Source of the DNA: Flammeovirgaceae bacterium UBA7330
GTDB lineage: Bacteria; Bacteroidota; Bacteroidia; Cytophagales; Cyclobacteriaceae
Direction of reading: 5' to 3'
DNA length: 64,000 bases
Assembly (NCBI GenBank): GCA_002471275.1
Contig: DKPQ01000005.1
Span: 558,001-622,000, forward strand
Shown: in pieces, positions 26,312 to 34,983 of the stretch
Numbering within the stretch: position 1 is the stretch's first letter
Layout: every line of letters begins with the position of its first letter
Translations under genes and position numbers: made by a program
The notes under the pieces: generated by a model
Databases searched by the model: none
What the model saw: only the letters and a program-made list of their open reading frames with translations
Told to the model about the DNA's origin: nothing

Positions 26312-27247
26312 CTAAGCAATCGCTTTTTCAACTGCCTTCTTCATTTTATCTAATCCTTCCTTTGCAGCATCCAGTGCTTTCATCTTATAGTAGCTCTCAT
26401 TGAAGAGTTCGAGAGAGAGCACAATGGGTTTATGCTTATCTATCAGAAATCCCAGGGCTTTGTCGAGGGGAGCTACTCCATCTCCTGGGAATACCCGGTG
26501 GCTGTCTTTGATTTCCGCTCTTGAAGGAGAAGCAGGGTAATCATTCATATGAAACATATGGATGGCAGAGGGGTCCAGCATTCTGAGGCTTTCAAAATCG
26601 GATCCTCCTTTATAAATATGGTAAATATCCGGCAGGATACAGGCATCGGGATGTGCAGCCTCTGAGGCCACGTACATTACTTCGCCAAATAAGTGCAGGT
26701 TGTGAGAGAATCCCCAAAGCTCCAATTGTGGCAGGACTCCTGTCTCTCTGCCGATCTCGAGCAACTTCCTGTAGCGTTTGGCAGCTTCCATTAGATTCAG
26801 CGAAGGAGGATTGGTAGCTCCTGCAGGTGGCGCTGCTACTTTGGTACAGCCAATTTCAGCAAGCAGGTCCATCTCTTTTTTTGCCTGATCATAGGCCTCA
26901 GCACGTTTTTGCTCATCATCAACGATCCATTGCGGGAAGCTGATACAATTTTCTATTTTGATCCCCAGGTCTGATGCCAGGTTTTTAATGTCGGTGGTAG
27001 TGCCGCCCTCCTGAATATGTGCATTGAGCTTGTTCATCCAAATCTCCACACCATTATATCCGGCTTCGGCAGCTGTTTTTATTTCATCCGTGAGTTTCAG
27101 GTTTTGCCCCCTGATCGTGCTGGTATTGAGGCAAAAAGTAAACTGATGCTTTGGCTTTTTCTCCTGGCAGGCAGGTAAAGAAATCAAGGGTGCTGCTGCA
27201 ATTATGCCAGATTTTTGCAGCATAGATCTTCTGGTTAATGGGGTCAT
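26312..27247 (-). CDS. Sugar phosphate isomerase/epimerase family protein, exported
   Basis: The 311-residue protein has a Tat-like leader (TRRSMLQKSG) followed by LISLPAC, so it may be an exported lipoprotein. The rest is an AP endonuclease 2/xylose isomerase-like TIM barrel with LELWGFSHNLH, ILPDIYHIYKGG and MFHMNDYPASP metal-binding strands, ending with LSLELFNESYY. Family members isomerise sugars or inositol derivatives; the substrate is not evident. It is convergent with DUF4834, 4 bp apart. Confidence 0.85.
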   Translation of the reverse strand: MTPLTRRSMLQKSGIIAAAPLISLPACQEKKPKHQFTFCLNTSTIRGQNLKLTDEIKTAAEAGYNGVEIWMNKLNAHIQEGGTTTDIKNLASDLGIKIENCISFPQWIVDDEQKRAEAYDQAKKEMDLLAEIGCTKVAAPPAGATNPPSLNLMEAAKRYRKLLEIGRETGVLPQLELWGFSHNLHLFGEVMYVASEAAHPDACILPDIYHIYKGGSDFESLRMLDPSAIHMFHMNDYPASPSRAEIKDSHRVFPGDGVAPLDKALGFLIDKHKPIVLSLELFNESYYKMKALDAAKEGLDKMKKAVEKAIA

Positions 27248-27339
27248 AGGTATAAGTGGTATACTATCAAAAGTAATTAATGGAAGTCAAAATCGATTGC
27301 TTTACTCACAATCTGGTTAATTAGTTGTGAAGAAACCAT

Positions 27340-27347
27340 TAGCTTTG
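27340..27347 (+). promoter_or_regulatory. Minus-7 element upstream of accD
   Basis: TAGCTTTG (27340-27347) fits TAnnTTTG and lies 23 bp before the accD ATG. The -33 region has no good TTTG. Confidence 0.45.
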
Positions 27348-27370
27348 CCTTCCCAAAAAAGGTAAATTGA

Positions 27371-28210
27371 ATGGCGTGGTTCAAAAGACAAGACAAGGGA
27401 ATACAAACTCCTACTGAAAAGAAGAAGGAAGCTCCTGATGGATTGTGGTATAAGACTCCGAGCGGAAACATTATTCATATGCGTGAGCTTAAGAACAATG
27501 CATATGTGAGCCCGGACGATGGATATCATGTAAGGATAGGTTCCAGGGAATATTTTGAGATCCTTTTTGATGGCAACAAATTCACCGAGTTGGATGAAAA
27601 GATGTCATCTTCAGATCCACTTAAGTTTGTGGATACCAAAGCATATCCCCAGCGTATTGCCGAATCGCAAAAGAAGACAGGTCTGAAGGACGCTGTACGA
27701 TCCGCTTATGGCAAGATGAACGGGATGAACATTGTGATTGCCTGTATGGACTTCGCCTTTATTGGCGGATCAATGGGATCGGTAGTGGGAGAAAAGATTG
27801 CCAGAGCCATTGATTATGCAGCCAAAACAAATACACCGTTCCTCATGATCTCCAAGTCAGGAGGTGCGAGGATGATGGAAGCCGGGTATTCCCTGATGCA
27901 GATGGCTAAAGTATCAGCCAAACTCACCATCCTGGAAGAAAAGAAAATACCTTATATCTCGTTGCTTACTGATCCAACTACGGGAGGAGTGACAGCCTCA
28001 TTCTCAATGCTAGGCGATTTTAATATCGCAGAGCCGGGAGCACTCATTGGTTTTGCTGGTCCAAGGGTCATAAGGGAGACGATCGGAAAAGACCTTCCTA
28101 AAGGATTTCAAAGTGCAGAGTTTGTTTTAGAGCATGGTTTTCTTGATTTTATCGTCGACAGAAGACATCTAAAATCCAAATTGACCACCTTACTCAAAAT
28201 GCTTCAATAA
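27371..28210 (+). CDS. accD: Acetyl-CoA carboxylase carboxyltransferase beta subunit without zinc ribbon
   Basis: The 279-residue subunit transfers carboxyl from biotin to acetyl-CoA with AccA, the first step of fatty-acid synthesis. The crotonase-fold core is normal (MDFAFIGGSMGSVVGEKI, KSGGARMMEAG, DPTTGGVTASF, IGFAGPRVI). The N-terminal region that in E. coli holds a four-cysteine zinc ribbon is colinear (GLWYKTPSGN ... AYVSPDDGYH), but the four cysteine positions are T29, G32, S47 and D50. The zinc site is therefore gone while the fold outline remains. accA and the biotin genes are elsewhere. Confidence 0.95.
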   Translation: MAWFKRQDKGIQTPTEKKKEAPDGLWYKTPSGNIIHMRELKNNAYVSPDDGYHVRIGSREYFEILFDGNKFTELDEKMSSSDPLKFVDTKAYPQRIAESQKKTGLKDAVRSAYGKMNGMNIVIACMDFAFIGGSMGSVVGEKIARAIDYAAKTNTPFLMISKSGGARMMEAGYSLMQMAKVSAKLTILEEKKIPYISLLTDPTTGGVTASFSMLGDFNIAEPGALIGFAGPRVIRETIGKDLPKGFQSAEFVLEHGFLDFIVDRRHLKSKLTTLLKMLQ

Positions 28211-28296
28211 ACACTTGAATTTCTCCCAACATAATTATTGTTATTCTGTTATTCAAATACATGTTTCTAAGGCTTCAATTGGAAAACATTATAACT

Positions 28297-28304
28297 TATA
28301 TTTG
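28297..28304 (+). promoter_or_regulatory. Minus-7 element upstream of nqrF
   Basis: TATATTTG (28297-28304) matches TAnnTTTG, 38 bp before the ATG at 28343. No convincing -33 element was seen. Confidence 0.5.
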
Positions 28305-28342
28305 CTCCGTTTTAAAAACTAAACGCTAAAAGAGGTTTTCTC

Positions 28343-29641
28343 ATGGTTCCAGTTATTACTACCTCCATCATCGCCTTCACAGTAGTCATTTTGCTACTTG
28401 TACTGATCTTATTATTTGCCCAATCAAAACTGGTCCAGTCAGGTCCTGTAAAGATCATCATCAATGGAGATGAAAAAAATCCCTTAATCACTTCGGCAGG
28501 GTCTACCCTACTATCAACATTGTCGAGTGAAAAAATATTTTTACCCTCAGCCTGTGGAGGAGGAGGAACCTGCGCAGAATGTAAGTGTACGGTCCTGGAA
28601 GGTGGCGGGGAAATTCTGCCAACCGAAACAGGTCATTTGAGTCGTACGCAGCAGAAGTCTGGTGTTCGTCTGGGTTGCCAGGTTAAGGTAAAGCAAGACA
28701 TGAGAATTCAGATACCGGAAGAAATTTTTGGTATCAAGAAATGGGAAGCAACAGTAGTAAGAAACTACAATGTGGCCTCATTTATCAAAGAATTTGTGGT
28801 TGAGATACCTGAGGACATGGATTATGAGGCGGGAGGCTATATCCAGATCGAAATCCCTCCATGTGAGATTGAATATAAAGATATTGATATCACAGCGCAT
28901 CCATCAGAGCATGATGATCCTAAGAAATTCCAAATGGAATGGGATAAGTTTGGTCTTTGGGATCTGAAAATGAAAAATACAGAGCCAGTAGAGCGTGCTT
29001 ATTCAATGGCTTCCTATCCTGCAGAAGGTAGAGAGATCATGCTAAATGTAAGGGTAGCAACTCCACCCTGGGACCGGGCGAAAAATCAATGGATGGACGT
29101 TAATCCAGGTATTGCATCTTCTTATATTTTCGCCCAAAAGCCGGGTGACAAAGTAACAATCTCCGGCCCTTATGGAGAGTTCTTCATTAATCCTTCAGAT
29201 TCGGAAATGTTGTATGTAGGTGGTGGAGCCGGAATGGCACCGATGAGGTCTCACCTGTATCATTTGTTCAAAACGTTGAAGACCGGCAGAAAGGTGACTT
29301 ACTGGTATGGTGGTCGATCTAAAAGAGAGTTGTTCTATTTGGATCACTTCTATCAGCTGGAAAAAAGCTTTCCTAATTTCCAATTCTTTGTAGTGCTTTC
29401 AGAACCTTTACCGGAAGACAACTGGAAGGTGAAGAAAGATATGAATGATAAAAATGGAGATGGATTCTTAGGTTTTGTACACCAGGCAGTGATAGATCAA
29501 TACCTAAGCAAACATGAGGCACCCGAAGAAATAGAACTTTACTTCTGTGGCCCTCCATTGATGAACGCGGCCGTAGAGCGAATGGGACAGGATTTCGGAA
29601 TTCCGGATGAGAATATTCGATTCGACGATTTCGGAGGATAA
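28343..29641 (+). CDS. nqrF: Na+-translocating NADH:quinone reductase subunit F
   Basis: This 432-residue subunit takes electrons from NADH by FAD and passes them through a 2Fe-2S centre to the Na+-pumping NQR complex. It has an N-terminal membrane anchor (about 7-27), cluster cysteines C71, C77, C80 and C112 (SACGGGGTCAECKC ... GCQV), the FAD motif RAYSMASYP and NADH-binding segments VGGGAGMAPMRSHL and FCGPPLMNAAV. The other subunits (nqrA-E) are not adjacent, so the gene is detached from its usual operon or a second copy exists elsewhere. Confidence 0.93.
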   Translation: MVPVITTSIIAFTVVILLLVLILLFAQSKLVQSGPVKIIINGDEKNPLITSAGSTLLSTLSSEKIFLPSACGGGGTCAECKCTVLEGGGEILPTETGHLSRTQQKSGVRLGCQVKVKQDMRIQIPEEIFGIKKWEATVVRNYNVASFIKEFVVEIPEDMDYEAGGYIQIEIPPCEIEYKDIDITAHPSEHDDPKKFQMEWDKFGLWDLKMKNTEPVERAYSMASYPAEGREIMLNVRVATPPWDRAKNQWMDVNPGIASSYIFAQKPGDKVTISGPYGEFFINPSDSEMLYVGGGAGMAPMRSHLYHLFKTLKTGRKVTYWYGGRSKRELFYLDHFYQLEKSFPNFQFFVVLSEPLPEDNWKVKKDMNDKNGDGFLGFVHQAVIDQYLSKHEAPEEIELYFCGPPLMNAAVERMGQDFGIPDENIRFDDFGG

Positions 29642-29654
29642 CACTAAATTGATT

Positions 29655-29662
29655 TACATTTG
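29655..29662 (+). promoter_or_regulatory. Minus-7 element upstream of the arginase-fold gene
   Basis: TACATTTG (29655-29662) matches TAnnTTTG, 40 bp before the ATG at 29703, in the short gap after nqrF. Confidence 0.4.
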
Positions 29663-29702
29663 AAAAGGTAGACTTTTCCAAATCGTAATTTCAATCCTCC
29701 AG

Positions 29703-30869
29703 ATGGACCTGAAACTTTTTTTTGATCCCCTTGATGACTCGTTTGATTTAAAAAAGCTTCCTGGTTCTTCCATAGCACATTCGATTTATATCAATCAGGA
29801 TCAAATGCCTGAACTGGGCAATCATGATCTGGCCATAATTGGTATAAAAGAAGCCCGTGGAGCTGACCCTGACCAACAGGAAGGGTTGTCTAAAGGAGCA
29901 GATGAAATCCGACGAGCCTTTTATAAGCATAAAAAAGGTTCAGAGACAGTCAAAATCCTTGATCTAGGAAACTTTCGAAACGGTCCGGAGTTGGAGGATA
30001 CTTATCTCAGACTGAAGGAGGTATGCGGCCATCTAATGAGTCAGAATATCCTGCCGATCTTGATTGGAGGAGCTCATAATGTAGATCTTGGACAGTTTTA
30101 TGCTTACGAAGATCAGAATAAGCTGATTACTTTTCTAAATGTAGATAGTAAGATGGACCTGGATGATCCCAAAACGGGGATATCAAGCGACACACACATT
30201 CATAAGATTTTCAAGCATGACCCCAACTATCTTTTCAATTACTATCACCTGGCGCATCAATCTTACCTGATAGACCCCGGAGACATTGCACTGATGGAAA
30301 AGCTTTGCTTTGAATCCATTCGACTGGGTGTGGTGAAAGAAAACATTAAGGAGATGGAACCTGTGATCCGGGATGCAGATATGTTGTCTTTTGACATTTC
30401 TTCTATCCAGTCTCAATATTGCCCGGGTGGCGCAGATGCCAATGTATTTGGTCTGACAGGGGAAGAGGCTTGTCAGCTGTGTTGGTATGCAGGTTTGAAC
30501 GATAAACTGAGCTCAGCAGGTTTTTATCAATACAATGTCCTGAAGGATTCGGAAGACAAAAGGACAGCTTTTGTAGTGGCTACGATGCTGTGGTATTTTA
30601 TAGAAGGCTATTATAGTAGAAAGGGAGACAAGAATTTTCAGTCAAATGATTACCTTATCTATGAGGTTGCGTTGGGTAGCGAGCCATCATCCATTAAGTT
30701 TTACAAAAGTAAATTATCTGAAAAGTGGTGGATGGAAGTGCCGCATCCTGATGAAAAGACCGTTTTTATGCGTAGCAGGATGATCCCTTGCAGCTACTCT
30801 GATTATGAAACTGCCTTAAAAGGCGAAGTGCCCACTCGCTGGATCAATACTTTATCTAAGATCAACTAA
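29703..30869 (+). CDS. Arginase/formimidoylglutamase-fold protein with altered metal site
   Basis: The 388-residue protein aligns with the ureohydrolase fold: IGIKEARGA, PILIGGAHNVDLG (H125), FLNVDSKMDLDD and LSFDISSIQ. In arginases six ligands bind two manganese ions. Here H125, D148, D152 and D231 are kept, but the histidine of the DAHxD motif is K150 and the second Asp of the SFDxD motif is S233. A normal two-metal site is therefore unlikely. It may be a pseudoenzyme or use one metal. Bacteroidota homologues are often annotated as formimidoylglutamase; no hut genes are nearby. It shares a 4-bp CTAA end with the convergent PspC gene. Confidence 0.8.
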   Translation: MDLKLFFDPLDDSFDLKKLPGSSIAHSIYINQDQMPELGNHDLAIIGIKEARGADPDQQEGLSKGADEIRRAFYKHKKGSETVKILDLGNFRNGPELEDTYLRLKEVCGHLMSQNILPILIGGAHNVDLGQFYAYEDQNKLITFLNVDSKMDLDDPKTGISSDTHIHKIFKHDPNYLFNYYHLAHQSYLIDPGDIALMEKLCFESIRLGVVKENIKEMEPVIRDADMLSFDISSIQSQYCPGGADANVFGLTGEEACQLCWYAGLNDKLSSAGFYQYNVLKDSEDKRTAFVVATMLWYFIEGYYSRKGDKNFQSNDYLIYEVALGSEPSSIKFYKSKLSEKWWMEVPHPDEKTVFMRSRMIPCSYSDYETALKGEVPTRWINTLSKIN

Positions 30870-31057
30870 TCTTTGGGTGGGATCACAATCCACAATATCA
30901 AATATCCAATGATAGATGGTAACAATACCGTCGCAATGGTAAGAATAATATAAGCTATTCGAATAAGTGTAGGGTCCAGATCGAAGTATTCAGCGATTCC
31001 TGCGCACACACCACCCAACATGGCATCAGATGATCGATAGAGTCTTTTTGTCGGCAT
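30866..31057 (-). CDS. PspC-domain small membrane protein
   Basis: This 63-residue protein is almost entirely a PspC domain: KRLYRSSDAMLGGVCAGIAE, YFDLDPTLIRIAYI and a membrane helix ending in YLILWIVIPP. In proteobacteria PspC takes part in the envelope (phage-shock) stress response; single-domain PspC proteins here have an undefined role at the inner membrane. It follows a small exported protein by 6 bp. Confidence 0.9.
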   Translation of the reverse strand: MPTKRLYRSSDAMLGGVCAGIAEYFDLDPTLIRIAYIILTIATVLLPSIIGYLILWIVIPPKD

Positions 31058-31063
31058 GCCTGA

Positions 31064-31279
31064 TTATTTAGAGTTTAAATATGGTAGATTTTTCACAAAT
31101 AGTTCAAAAGAGAAGGAGGTTATTGTGAGGTGGCTAATCTTTTGCTCCGTATCAACCTGCTCTACCGACCTGGCATGGAGAAATTCCTGTGTTTCACTGG
31201 CTTTTAGTGACTGAGTAAGCGAAAGCAGTATGGCTATTGCCACACCGAATATTATTAGTAGGGTTTTTGATCTTTTCAT
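31064..31279 (-). CDS. Small exported hypothetical protein
   Basis: The 71-residue product has a signal peptide (KTLLIIFGVAIAILLSLTQSLKA) and about 45 mature residues without a domain I recognise. It lies 6 bp before pspC on the same strand, so the two likely share an mRNA and an envelope-related role. Confidence 0.55.
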   Translation of the reverse strand: MKRSKTLLIIFGVAIAILLSLTQSLKASETQEFLHARSVEQVDTEQKISHLTITSFSFELFVKNLPYLNSK

Positions 31280-31773
31280 TGCTTCAGTTGTTGGTTGTCA
31301 TTAAGTCCTCTGCCTACAAGGTTGACAACATATATGCCATAAATCATAACTATCTGTTAATCAGCTAAATATGATGTGTTTATTCATTTGACTGATCCAA
31401 ATGTGTTCGTTTATGAACATGATTGTGGTTAATTATCGTACGAAAGACCCGGAATCTCTATTTTTTGTTGGTAAGCCTATCAGAAATTTTGATCATTTAG
31501 TTTAAAAATCAGTGCGATGATTTAAAAATTCATATTTCTGAAGATATTTTGTTGAGAATCAATAAAAAAATAAATAGGCTGAAGTTTGGTGAAAACGGTA
31601 TACAGAAGGCTTCAGATTTTTATCTATAACCTTTTTGCCAAATAATATTCTGAAAATACCCCGTGGAGCTTACCCCTACGCATTTGTCCTATTCTTTTTT
31701 ACAATTTTCAGGATTTCTTCATTTCTAACATTACTATCAGATAAAAATTATTTAATAGAAAATTCTTACGTAT
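31280..31773. other. Long AT-rich region upstream of the SusC operon
   Basis: About 490 bp without a convincing gene. It contains a small inverted repeat (TGTTC 31404-31408 with GAACA 31415-31419) and a pair of 6-bp arms CTGAAG/CTTCAG about 25 bp apart near 31580-31615. The length suggests a regulated promoter and a long leader for the SusC gene. No canonical -33/-7 pair was found. Confidence 0.4.
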
Positions 31774-34700
31774 ATGAGGAGAAATCTACTAGTAATACTT
31801 TTACTGGGAGTTTGCACTATTGGCTATGCTCAGCAGAGGCAAATTTCCGGAAAGGTTGTCGACGACGCAGGGGAACCTGTGCCAGGGGCAAACGTAATTG
31901 TAAAAGGGACTACTGAAGGTACTACCACCGATCTGGATGGTAACTACAGGATCACAGTTCCGGAAGGTTCCGATGCATTGATCTATTCATTTATCGGATT
32001 AGAGACCCAGGAAATTATAATCGGGCAACGCTCTACTATTGACATCACGCTCAATGCTGATGTAAAACAGTTGGCGGAAGTGGTTGTAACAGCACTTGGT
32101 ATTTCACGAGATAAGCGCTCTGTCGGTTATTCCATTACCAATGTGGATGGAAAGGACCTGACCAGGGGGCCATCAAGCAATTTTACTTCCGCTTTATCAG
32201 GAAAGGTAGCCGGAGTTCAGGTGACAGGTGGTACTGGAGCGCCAGGTAGTTCTACCAATGTGGTATTAAGAGGATATGCCAATATCGGTAGAAGCACACA
32301 GCCACTGTATGTTATCGACGGTGTGCCTGTCACCAATACCAATCAGAATTACAATACAAACGGAGCAGATGTAAACCGAACGGTTGACTTCGGTAATGGC
32401 ATCAATGATCTCAATGCCGGAGATATCGAATCGATGTCCGTATTGAGGGGTTCCGCCGCCACAGCCTTGTATGGTTCTGCAGGTGCTAATGGAGTCGTAA
32501 TGATCACTACCAAAAAAGGATCTAAAGACCTGAATGGGAAGCCCAGGGTCACCTTAAGTTCTTCAACTATCTTCTCTTCACTGCTCAAAGCACCCAGGTA
32601 TCAAAGCACTTTCGGTCAGGGGTGGGATGGACACTACGCGAGCGAGGAGAACGGAAACTGGGGACCCAGATTTACCAATGACTCCCGACTTTGGGGATAC
32701 CCTGTAAACAACAGTCAACTGTACAAAAACTTCTCTTTTCTGGAAGATCAGGTGACTGACTTTTATGAAATAGGTACGATGTACGATAATGCTGTCTCTA
32801 TTTCCAGTGGAAATGAAGACGGTACTTTCTATGTGTCATACAACAATGTAATAAGTGATGGCATTGTACCCAGGGATAAGGATGGGTTTCAAAAGAACAG
32901 TTTTAAATTCGGGGCTTCCAGAAAAATGGGTTTCCTGGATGTGAGTACAAGCTTCAACTACATCAATAAGGAAGTAAGAGCGCTTCCAACCGGACAAGGT
33001 CAGGGGGGTAGTGCCAACCTGTTTGATGATGTGCTACAGCATCCGACAGATATCAGCCTTGTTGACATGGACGATTACAAGGATCCGAATTCATTCTTCA
33101 ATCCCAATAACTACTTTTCACCTTATCTGTGGAATCCATATTTCACCATAGACAATACCTCAAATGAGGCCACTATAGATAGGATGATTGCCAGCGTCAC
33201 CCTCAATGCCGATATCTATAAGCCTATTGACCTGAAAGGAACCGTAAGGTTTGGCGGTGATGTGCAAAATACCTTTGGACATAACTACGATGGTAAATAC
33301 ACGCTGGATGACAACAGTATCAATAAAGGTACACAGGATGACATAGATGGTTATTACAGGGAATTTCAAAGGAATGTCAGGTTATATAACCTGGATGCCT
33401 TCCTGTCAGCAGGCCAAAAGTTTTCTAAGGTCTATGTAAACCTGATGGCAGGGATCAATATGCAGCACAACTCACAAACCCAAAGTGAGGAAGAGGTGAA
33501 ATCACTGGTATTGGAGCAATCTTTTCCAAACCTGGCCAATACGTCTGCGATCCCAACGGTTTCCACCGGATATCCATACAGGATCTACAGGAGACAAGCC
33601 ATCTATTCTATCCTTGAGGTGAGCTATGATGATCTGCTCTACCTGACTGGGTCGGTAAGGAATACCTGGTCGTCGACGTTACCTGTAGGTAATAATTCTT
33701 ACTTCTACCCTTCGGTAAATGCCAGCTTTATCGTTTCTGATGCCATTGCTGCATTGAGTTCGAGCGGATGGATGGATTATATGAAAATCAGGGTTGGTTA
33801 CGGGCAAAGCGGTAATGATGCTGACCCTTATGTGGTTAATCCTGTCTACGTTCAAGGTCAGGTAACAGCCGGAATTCCTTTCAGTGACCTTACCTTTCCA
33901 CTAGGCGGGGCGACAGGATATGAGTATAGCAACGTGCTCGGAAATCCGAATCTAAAACCAGAGATTTCCACAGACTTTGAGACAGGTATTGACATCAAAC
34001 TGTTCCAGAATCGGCTGGGCATAGATTTTACTTACTATGACAAGACCACCGAAGGGTTGCTGCTCCAGCGGACGCTCGCAGCCTCATCCGGATTTAATGC
34101 CATCTGGGACAACGTAGGTAAAATGACCAACAGAGGAATTGAGATTTCAGCCTACATGACGCCGATAGAGAACCTGGGTGGATTTACCTGGGATATCAGC
34201 TATAAGTTTGATAAGAATACCAATAGGGTGGTAGATCTGACAGAAGGGCTCGATGAAGTGACAATCACAGGATTTGTTTCTCCAAGTGTTGTAGCCATCA
34301 AAGGAAAGACGGTTTCTCATATCAAGGCCTTCGGTACTCAAACCACTGATGACGGCAGAGTAATCGTTGATTCTCAGACTGGCCGACCTCTGGCCACTGC
34401 CCTGGGGGTAGACCTTGGAAGCACATTGTATGACTACACCATGGGCTTCATGAATACCTTCACTTACAAAGACCTGTCACTTTATTTTCAGTTGGACTAC
34501 AGAGAAGGAGGAAAGTTCCTGTCCTATAGCAAGCAGTCTACCATGTGGACAGGAAAGGATCCGCTCACTACCTATAATGACAGGTTGCCATTTGTTGTTC
34601 CGAATTCTGTTTATGAAGATGACGAAGGCAACTATGTAGAGAATACCATTCCAATCACTACCACTGACCTCAACAACTATTATACAGGAGACTGGAATGA

Positions 34701-34971
34701 TCAGGCTTTGGTGTTGCCCAAGACATTTGTGAAGCTACGTGAGGTAAGCATTGCTTATAACCTTCCAAAATCTATTTTCAGTAACATGTTTATTGAGTCT
34801 GCTTCTTTGGCCCTGGTGGGTAATAACCTGTGGTTATGGACACCTGCTGCCAACAATGTAATAGATCCTGAAATCACTACAGCTGGCAATGGTTCTTCCA
34901 GTGAATTTGGGGAAATCAGAGGTTATCCATCTGTGAGAAATTATGGATTTAAGATTAATGTATCGTTCTAA
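31774..34971 (+). CDS. SusC/RagA-family TonB-linked outer membrane receptor
   Basis: The 1065-residue protein has a signal peptide ending in TIGYAQQ, a carboxypeptidase-like beta domain (about 22-100: ISGKVVDDAGEPVPGANVIVKG), a TonB-box-like stretch (EVVVTALGISRDKRS), the plug (LSGKVAGVQV, PLYVIDGVPV) and a 22-strand barrel ending in NYGFKINVSF. SusC proteins import oligosaccharides or peptides with TonB energy, with SusD as the lid. No glycosidase follows, so the substrate is not indicated. It is the first gene of a four-gene operon. Confidence 0.96.
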   Translation: MRRNLLVILLLGVCTIGYAQQRQISGKVVDDAGEPVPGANVIVKGTTEGTTTDLDGNYRITVPEGSDALIYSFIGLETQEIIIGQRSTIDITLNADVKQLAEVVVTALGISRDKRSVGYSITNVDGKDLTRGPSSNFTSALSGKVAGVQVTGGTGAPGSSTNVVLRGYANIGRSTQPLYVIDGVPVTNTNQNYNTNGADVNRTVDFGNGINDLNAGDIESMSVLRGSAATALYGSAGANGVVMITTKKGSKDLNGKPRVTLSSSTIFSSLLKAPRYQSTFGQGWDGHYASEENGNWGPRFTNDSRLWGYPVNNSQLYKNFSFLEDQVTDFYEIGTMYDNAVSISSGNEDGTFYVSYNNVISDGIVPRDKDGFQKNSFKFGASRKMGFLDVSTSFNYINKEVRALPTGQGQGGSANLFDDVLQHPTDISLVDMDDYKDPNSFFNPNNYFSPYLWNPYFTIDNTSNEATIDRMIASVTLNADIYKPIDLKGTVRFGGDVQNTFGHNYDGKYTLDDNSINKGTQDDIDGYYREFQRNVRLYNLDAFLSAGQKFSKVYVNLMAGINMQHNSQTQSEEEVKSLVLEQSFPNLANTSAIPTVSTGYPYRIYRRQAIYSILEVSYDDLLYLTGSVRNTWSSTLPVGNNSYFYPSVNASFIVSDAIAALSSSGWMDYMKIRVGYGQSGNDADPYVVNPVYVQGQVTAGIPFSDLTFPLGGATGYEYSNVLGNPNLKPEISTDFETGIDIKLFQNRLGIDFTYYDKTTEGLLLQRTLAASSGFNAIWDNVGKMTNRGIEISAYMTPIENLGGFTWDISYKFDKNTNRVVDLTEGLDEVTITGFVSPSVVAIKGKTVSHIKAFGTQTTDDGRVIVDSQTGRPLATALGVDLGSTLYDYTMGFMNTFTYKDLSLYFQLDYREGGKFLSYSKQSTMWTGKDPLTTYNDRLPFVVPNSVYEDDEGNYVENTIPITTTDLNNYYTGDWNDQALVLPKTFVKLREVSIAYNLPKSIFSNMFIESASLALVGNNLWLWTPAANNVIDPEITTAGNGSSSEFGEIRGYPSVRNYGFKINVSF

Positions 34972-34983
34972 CAATACCTGTAT

